DNA of 11,823 nt from Smithella sp. ME-1 (lineage in GTDB: Bacteria > Desulfobacterota > Syntrophia > Syntrophales > Smithellaceae), in the NCBI GenBank assembly GCA_000495415.1, contig AWGX01000026.1, positions 1 through 11,823 of the forward strand. Reading direction: 5' to 3'. How positions within the stretch are numbered: the stretch's first letter is position 1; every line of letters starts with the position of its first letter. The translations under genes were made by a program, and so were the position numbers. This document shows, in pieces, positions 8,028 through 11,823 of the stretch. The notes beneath the pieces are model-generated. The model was not told where the DNA came from, did no database searches, and was given only the letters and a program-made list of their open reading frames with translations.

Positions 8028-10574
8028 ATGCCTGTAGACCAATCTTCCGCAGCTCTGATTCTATGTATAGACGACAACAGAGATAGTTTAAATTTGATGG
8101 AAAAGGTTCTGACAGACGCAGGTTATACAGTTATCACAGCAACGAGCGGCCAGCAGGGACTCAGCGAAGCCCGGAACAGAAAACCGGATCTGATTCTGTT
8201 AGACGTCATCATGCCGGGCATGGATGGATACGAGACATGTTCACATTTACAGAAAAATCAGGAAACTTCCTATATACCTGTAATATTTCTAACCGCTTTG
8301 GACGGCGAAGCGGATCGTACAAAGGCTTTTGCCGTTGGCGCAGTAGATTATCTTGTAAAGCCAGTCCTCAGAAATACCTTACTGACTAAAACTGAAGAAC
8401 AACTCAAAACAAGGATCCGTTGGAAGGAGTTAAAAGAAAATGCCATTTTAGGTGATTTAACAGTACATCCCGCAAACTTTTCCCGGTTTAAACAATCATT
8501 AATCAATCAGCTTAATCTTTCCCAGAAAATACGGGATACTTTGATGGCAACCTCACCTCTCGATATATATAAAATCTGCGATTTGATAGGTATTCCCGAA
8601 AGACAAATGACCATATGGATGGCCGAATTTCTCTCACTTTCGATGCTTTCTCCTATTAACCCGGCCAATCTTCGGCTCGGAATTATTCCCGCCTCTTTTG
8701 CGCGGGAAAATCACGTTGTTGCAATAGAAGATGAAAAGGCAGGAAAATCATTCATACTGAGTAACCCGTTTGACTGGATGCTTTTTGATACGTTGAAAAA
8801 ATTTTTCGGCCTGCAACCGGGTATGACTTTATATCTGGCCGAACCGAAGCATATAGAACTTCTTTTCGAGCAGCCGGAAGAACCACAGTTTATACAAACT
8901 TCAACACGTTCAGGAAAAGCTACTGTAGTCAAACCGGAACAGGCAGAGAAGATATCGGCAGCAGATTTGGAGAAAGGACCGGTAATAACTATCGCCAACA
9001 ACATTCTTTCGACTGCTGTTTACGAAAGAGCGAGTGATATTCATATTGAGCCGAAGGTAGACCAGACCATGGTTCGCTTTCGCATTGACGGAGATATGCG
9101 GGATATCTATAGTGTGAAAAACACAACCGGTATTATGCTTATTAGCCGCCTGAAAGCACTTGCCGGACTGGACATAACAGAAAGAAGAAAGCCCCAGGAT
9201 GGTGCCGTAGAAACAGTAATTGCCGGAAGAACTTTCAAACTACGATTGGCAACAACATCTACCCCCGCCGGAGAAAGCTTGATCGTACGTATGCTGGAAC
9301 CGGATATCAATGCTAAGGAATTGCAATCTCTAGGTATGACTGATGATCAGGTTCAAACGATGATCGATTGCAGCAGACGGCATCAGGGATTGATTCTGAT
9401 CGTAGGGCCAACCGGTTCCGGAAAAACGACAACAATCTACAGCCTGCTCTCCAAGATCGACTGCCGTACAAGAAGCCTGATTTCGGTTGAAGATCCCGTT
9501 GAATACCGGATCCCCTATGCCAACCAGCAACAGGTAAATGAAAAAGGAGGAGTTACTTTTGATACGCTGCTAAAATCTTCGGTAAGGCAGGATCCGGACA
9601 TCCTCTTCATCGGCGAGGTACGGGATAATTACTCAGCAAGAATCGCCATGGATTTTGCCAGTACAGGTCACTTAACAATTTCGACTATCCATACTTCCAA
9701 CGCAACCACGGCAATTTTCCGACTGGAACGTCTGGGAATCACCCGCGGAACAATAGCTGATTCCATCATCGCAATAGTTGCTCAACGATTAATTAAGAAA
9801 TTATGCCCGCACTGCCGGGCTGTTAAACCAATATCGGATCAAGAACGCGAACAAATAAGACCATTCACAACAGAAATTCCTTCCGAAACGGCTCATCCTG
9901 TAGGGTGTCCACAATGCGGTCAAAGCGGTTACTTCGGTCGTGAAGCTGTCTACGAAATAATCAACTTTGATCCGGATGTCGTGGATATGGTCCGTTCTGA
10001 TGAACCAATTTCCGAAATACGATTGTTTATCCAACAAAGGGGTGTTTACCTTATTAGCCTTCACGCAATTGATAAAGTTAAAAATCTGACAGTAGCCCTC
10101 AAAGATGTTTACGAAAAGATTCTTCTGGAAGAAAAAATTCCCCGAAAAGGCGGATCGGCAAAACCTGATAAAGCGGACATTATAGAAGAAAAAAAATCCA
10201 GAACTATTCTGCTTGCTGAGGATGATGAGGATACACAAAAGCTGATCAGCCATATTCTGGAGGGTGCGGATTATGCCGTAACTGTCGCTAATGACGGAAT
10301 AGAAGCTCTGACCTCTTTAAAGCAAAATGATTTTGACCTGATTCTTTCAGACATCACTATGCCGAATTTAGACGGTTTCAAGCTACTTGAGATCATCAAC
10401 CAGAAAGGAATTACTGCGCCGGTTATCTTCTTAACCGGCAGTACCAGCGAACAGGACGAAATACGCGGCTTCGAATTGGGAGCAACGGATTACATTATAA
10501 AACCGATTCGAAGGAAGGAACTGCTCCTGTCACGAATCCGTAATGCCCTGAATAAGGGAGAAAAAAGAAGCTGA
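8028..10574 (+). CDS. GspE/PilB-family assembly ATPase fused between two receiver domains
   Basis: The 848-residue protein is a secretion/pilus-type ATPase with a REC at each end. REC-N (about 9-125) has Asp15/Asp16, phosphoacceptor Asp59, Thr89 and Lys111. Residues about 138-285 resemble the T2SSE/MshEN N-terminal domain. The ATPase core (about 325-690) shows R-A-S-D-I-H-I-E-P (334-342), Walker A G-P-T-G-S-G-K-T (460-467), a Walker B-type segment D-I-L-F-I-G-E-V-R-D (524-533), a His-box region S-T-I-H-T-S-N-A, and a zinc tetracysteine C-P-H-C (593-596) plus C-P-Q-C (627-630), as in GspE/PilB extension ATPases. REC-C (about 725-845) has phosphoacceptor Asp775. The ATG at 8028 is preferred over a TTG at 7986 because AAAGAGGAGAAG (8013-8024) precedes it and the start then aligns with the paralogous REC upstream. 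It probably powers or regulates a type IV pilus/type II secretion-like machine under phosphorelay control. No other machine genes are nearby, so the target is unknown. Confidence 0.9.
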   Translation: MPVDQSSAALILCIDDNRDSLNLMEKVLTDAGYTVITATSGQQGLSEARNRKPDLILLDVIMPGMDGYETCSHLQKNQETSYIPVIFLTALDGEADRTKAFAVGAVDYLVKPVLRNTLLTKTEEQLKTRIRWKELKENAILGDLTVHPANFSRFKQSLINQLNLSQKIRDTLMATSPLDIYKICDLIGIPERQMTIWMAEFLSLSMLSPINPANLRLGIIPASFARENHVVAIEDEKAGKSFILSNPFDWMLFDTLKKFFGLQPGMTLYLAEPKHIELLFEQPEEPQFIQTSTRSGKATVVKPEQAEKISAADLEKGPVITIANNILSTAVYERASDIHIEPKVDQTMVRFRIDGDMRDIYSVKNTTGIMLISRLKALAGLDITERRKPQDGAVETVIAGRTFKLRLATTSTPAGESLIVRMLEPDINAKELQSLGMTDDQVQTMIDCSRRHQGLILIVGPTGSGKTTTIYSLLSKIDCRTRSLISVEDPVEYRIPYANQQQVNEKGGVTFDTLLKSSVRQDPDILFIGEVRDNYSARIAMDFASTGHLTISTIHTSNATTAIFRLERLGITRGTIADSIIAIVAQRLIKKLCPHCRAVKPISDQEREQIRPFTTEIPSETAHPVGCPQCGQSGYFGREAVYEIINFDPDVVDMVRSDEPISEIRLFIQQRGVYLISLHAIDKVKNLTVALKDVYEKILLEEKIPRKGGSAKPDKADIIEEKKSRTILLAEDDEDTQKLISHILEGADYAVTVANDGIEALTSLKQNDFDLILSDITMPNLDGFKLLEIINQKGITAPVIFLTGSTSEQDEIRGFELGATDYIIKPIRRKELLLSRIRNALNKGEKRS

Positions 10575-10602
10575 TCAGAACTCTACACAAGAGAATGTCT
10601 GA
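10561..10602 (-). terminator. Weak candidate terminator for pabB
   Basis: Read on the minus strand after the pabB stop codon, a stem forms from TCAGA (10598-10602) with TCTGA (10575-10579) and an inner CTCT/AGAG pairing around a five-base loop. A T-rich run (complement of 10561-10569) follows a few bases later. The stem is short, AT-rich and has an internal loop, and the run lies inside the end of the convergent ATPase gene. No terminator is visible for the plus-strand operon. Confidence 0.25.
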
Positions 10603-10637
10603 ATAACGATGGTCCGTTGAGTTTAGCATAACTGATT

Positions 10638-11741
10638 TTAAAAACTGTCGGTAAAAAATTTTGCCTTTAAAATTCCTTCGTCCCACTCTCCTTCCGCCGT
10701 TGAATCCCACACAATACCGCCGCCGATACCCATTTCTCCCTTCCCATCTTTACGATTTACCAAAAATGTGCGTATCGGAATATTCATAAACAAATCCTTG
10801 TTGGGCTTGATATAGCCAATAGCTCCGGTGTATATGTTACGCGGTTCGCGCTCAAGTTCATGAATAATTTCCATAGCCCGTATCTTGGGCGCGCCGGTTA
10901 CTGATCCCGAAGGAAACAGGCTTTTAAATAAATTATATATCGGTATATTCTTTGCAACGTCAGCTTTAACCGTTGAGGTCATTTGAAACAGTGTTTTATA
11001 AGGGGTTATTTCATACAAACGTGGCACACGTATATTTTTCCCGATGCGCCCCAGGTCATTACGCAGCAAATCAGTAATCATTACATTCTCAGCCCGGTTT
11101 TTTTCATCGCGATAAAATTGCCACCTGGCAGAAATGTCACTAAAAATATTTTCACCTCTTTGCCATGTACCTTTCATCGGCTTTGATAAAATAGAACTTC
11201 CCTTTTTGTATAAAAATAACTCCGGTGAGAGTGATGCGATACTGTATTGATCAGTTTCGATAAAAGCGGCGTAGGGCACGGGCTGCACATTAAATAGTTT
11301 CTTGTACAAATCAAAAGCATTTCCTTTAAAATCGAAAAGAATTTTTAAGCAATAAGTAATTTGATATACATCGCCCGCCTGTAAATACGAACGGATAATA
11401 TCGATATGATTAAAATATTTTTCTTTGGAAATATTAAATCGCAAATTTTCTCTTTTACCTGAATGACTATCAGCGACAAGTTGATTCTTATACTGTTGAG
11501 GTTTTTTATAACATCCTGCGTATATAAGAGGGAATCCGTTAAGAGAGTAAGAAGCAAATTTTTCTTCAAAAGAGTAACCAAGTTCGTAGGAAAAAAAACC
11601 GGCGATATACAAATCTTGCGCGAGCGCTTCTTCAATCTTCTCAAAAGACCGCGGGACATCTTTATAAGATGTACAAACTATAGCCGAAACAGGATTATCA
11701 AAATAAAGAGTTGGTTTTTTAAAAGCACATATTACTTTCAT
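10638..11741 (-). CDS. pabB: Aminodeoxychorismate synthase component I
   Basis: The 367-residue chorismate-binding enzyme converts chorismate plus ammonia (supplied by the glutamine amidotransferase PabA) to 4-amino-4-deoxychorismate, for p-aminobenzoate and folate synthesis in the cytosol. Visible family motifs are G-D-V-Y-Q-I (123-128), Q-P-V-P-Y-A-A-F (153-160), S-P-E-L-F (172-176), P-M-K-G-T (188-192), D-L-L-R-N-D-L (224-230), S-G-S-V-T-G-A-P-K (278-286) and G-I-G-G-G-I-V-W-D-S near the C-terminus. Lys190 in the P-x-K-G-T motif distinguishes PabB from anthranilate synthase TrpE, which has Ala there. It is shorter than E. coli PabB (about 450 residues) because the N-terminal part is reduced, and it lacks the fused PabC lyase found in some bacteria. 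The ATG is preceded by AAAGGA (11748-11753, minus strand) at six bases. The gene converges on the signalling operon, with 63 bases between stop codons, and is probably unrelated to it. Confidence 0.93.
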   Translation of the reverse strand: MKVICAFKKPTLYFDNPVSAIVCTSYKDVPRSFEKIEEALAQDLYIAGFFSYELGYSFEEKFASYSLNGFPLIYAGCYKKPQQYKNQLVADSHSGKRENLRFNISKEKYFNHIDIIRSYLQAGDVYQITYCLKILFDFKGNAFDLYKKLFNVQPVPYAAFIETDQYSIASLSPELFLYKKGSSILSKPMKGTWQRGENIFSDISARWQFYRDEKNRAENVMITDLLRNDLGRIGKNIRVPRLYEITPYKTLFQMTSTVKADVAKNIPIYNLFKSLFPSGSVTGAPKIRAMEIIHELEREPRNIYTGAIGYIKPNKDLFMNIPIRTFLVNRKDGKGEMGIGGGIVWDSTAEGEWDEGILKAKFFTDSF

Positions 11742-11750
11742 AAGACATCC

Positions 11751-11779
11751 TTTATAGATCTGGATGCCTCAATGTTCAA
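11751..11779 (-). promoter_or_regulatory. Candidate sigma70 promoter of pabB
   Basis: On the minus strand TTGAAC (11774-11779) and TATAAA (11751-11756) are separated by exactly 17 bases. The -10 box shares three bases with the Shine-Dalgarno AAAGGA and ends nine bases before the ATG, so transcription from it would begin almost at the start codon. Either the mRNA is leaderless or nearly so, or the match is fortuitous. Confidence 0.35.
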
Positions 11780-11802
11780 AGATTGTGTCTCATTCTTTTT
11801 AA

Positions 11803-11823
11803 TGTCATTTCGACCGCAGGGAG
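11803..11823. repeat. Possible edge of a dispersed intergenic repeat (cut by window end)
   Basis: The last 21 bases, beginning TGTCATTTCGACCGCAGG, resemble from memory the start of a short dispersed intergenic repeat family (TGTCATT-C-GA-CG-A-GGAG-AATCT type) found in several anaerobe genomes, including Syntrophus/Smithella-like and Bacteroidetes genomes. Only part is present and no second copy lies in this window, so the call rests on recollection of the consensus. Confidence 0.35.

Noticed and set aside
9801..10253. 150-residue minus-strand open frame inside the ATPase gene
   Set aside because: It lies antisense to coding sequence with clear zinc-binding and receiver motifs, has no recognisable motif of its own and reads as low-complexity Phe-rich translation.

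Overview
The window looks like bacterial chromosome from a Desulfobacterota (old Deltaproteobacteria) lineage, possibly near Syntrophus/Smithella. This is inferred from moderate AT-richness, the PAS/GAF-heavy hybrid kinase with domain variants typical of that group, and a dispersed-repeat-like sequence at the right edge. No rRNA, tRNA, CRISPR array or transposase is visible. Six protein genes account for nearly all of it, and no gene-free stretch exceeds 300 bases.

Layout, left to right: a small exported protein with four EF-hands (97-525, +); a 1989-residue membrane-bound hybrid histidine kinase with about five PAS domains, three GAF or GAF-like domains and two receiver (REC) domains (608-6577, +); a free-standing HPt phosphotransfer protein (6622-6936, +); a REC-GGDEF diguanylate cyclase (7012-7950, +); a fusion with a GspE/PilB-type secretion/pilus ATPase between two REC domains (8028-10574, +); and, convergent on the minus strand, the housekeeping gene pabB (10638-11741).

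The five plus-strand genes are tightly spaced (44 to 82 bases apart). The last four make a coherent circuit: sensing by the giant kinase, phosphotransfer through its REC domains to HPt His52, then output to a c-di-GMP synthase and an assembly ATPase. The N-terminal REC domains of these two outputs are close paralogues. The proposal that the circuit controls a pilus- or secretion-like machine by phosphorylation as well as c-di-GMP is inference; no pilin, platform or secretin genes lie in the window. The EF-hand protein may be an associated calcium-binding exported factor, but only its position supports that.

The most unusual item is the REC / type II secretion N-domain / ATPase / REC fusion. 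Its N-domain resembles a c-di-GMP-binding MshEN domain but lacks the expected arginines.
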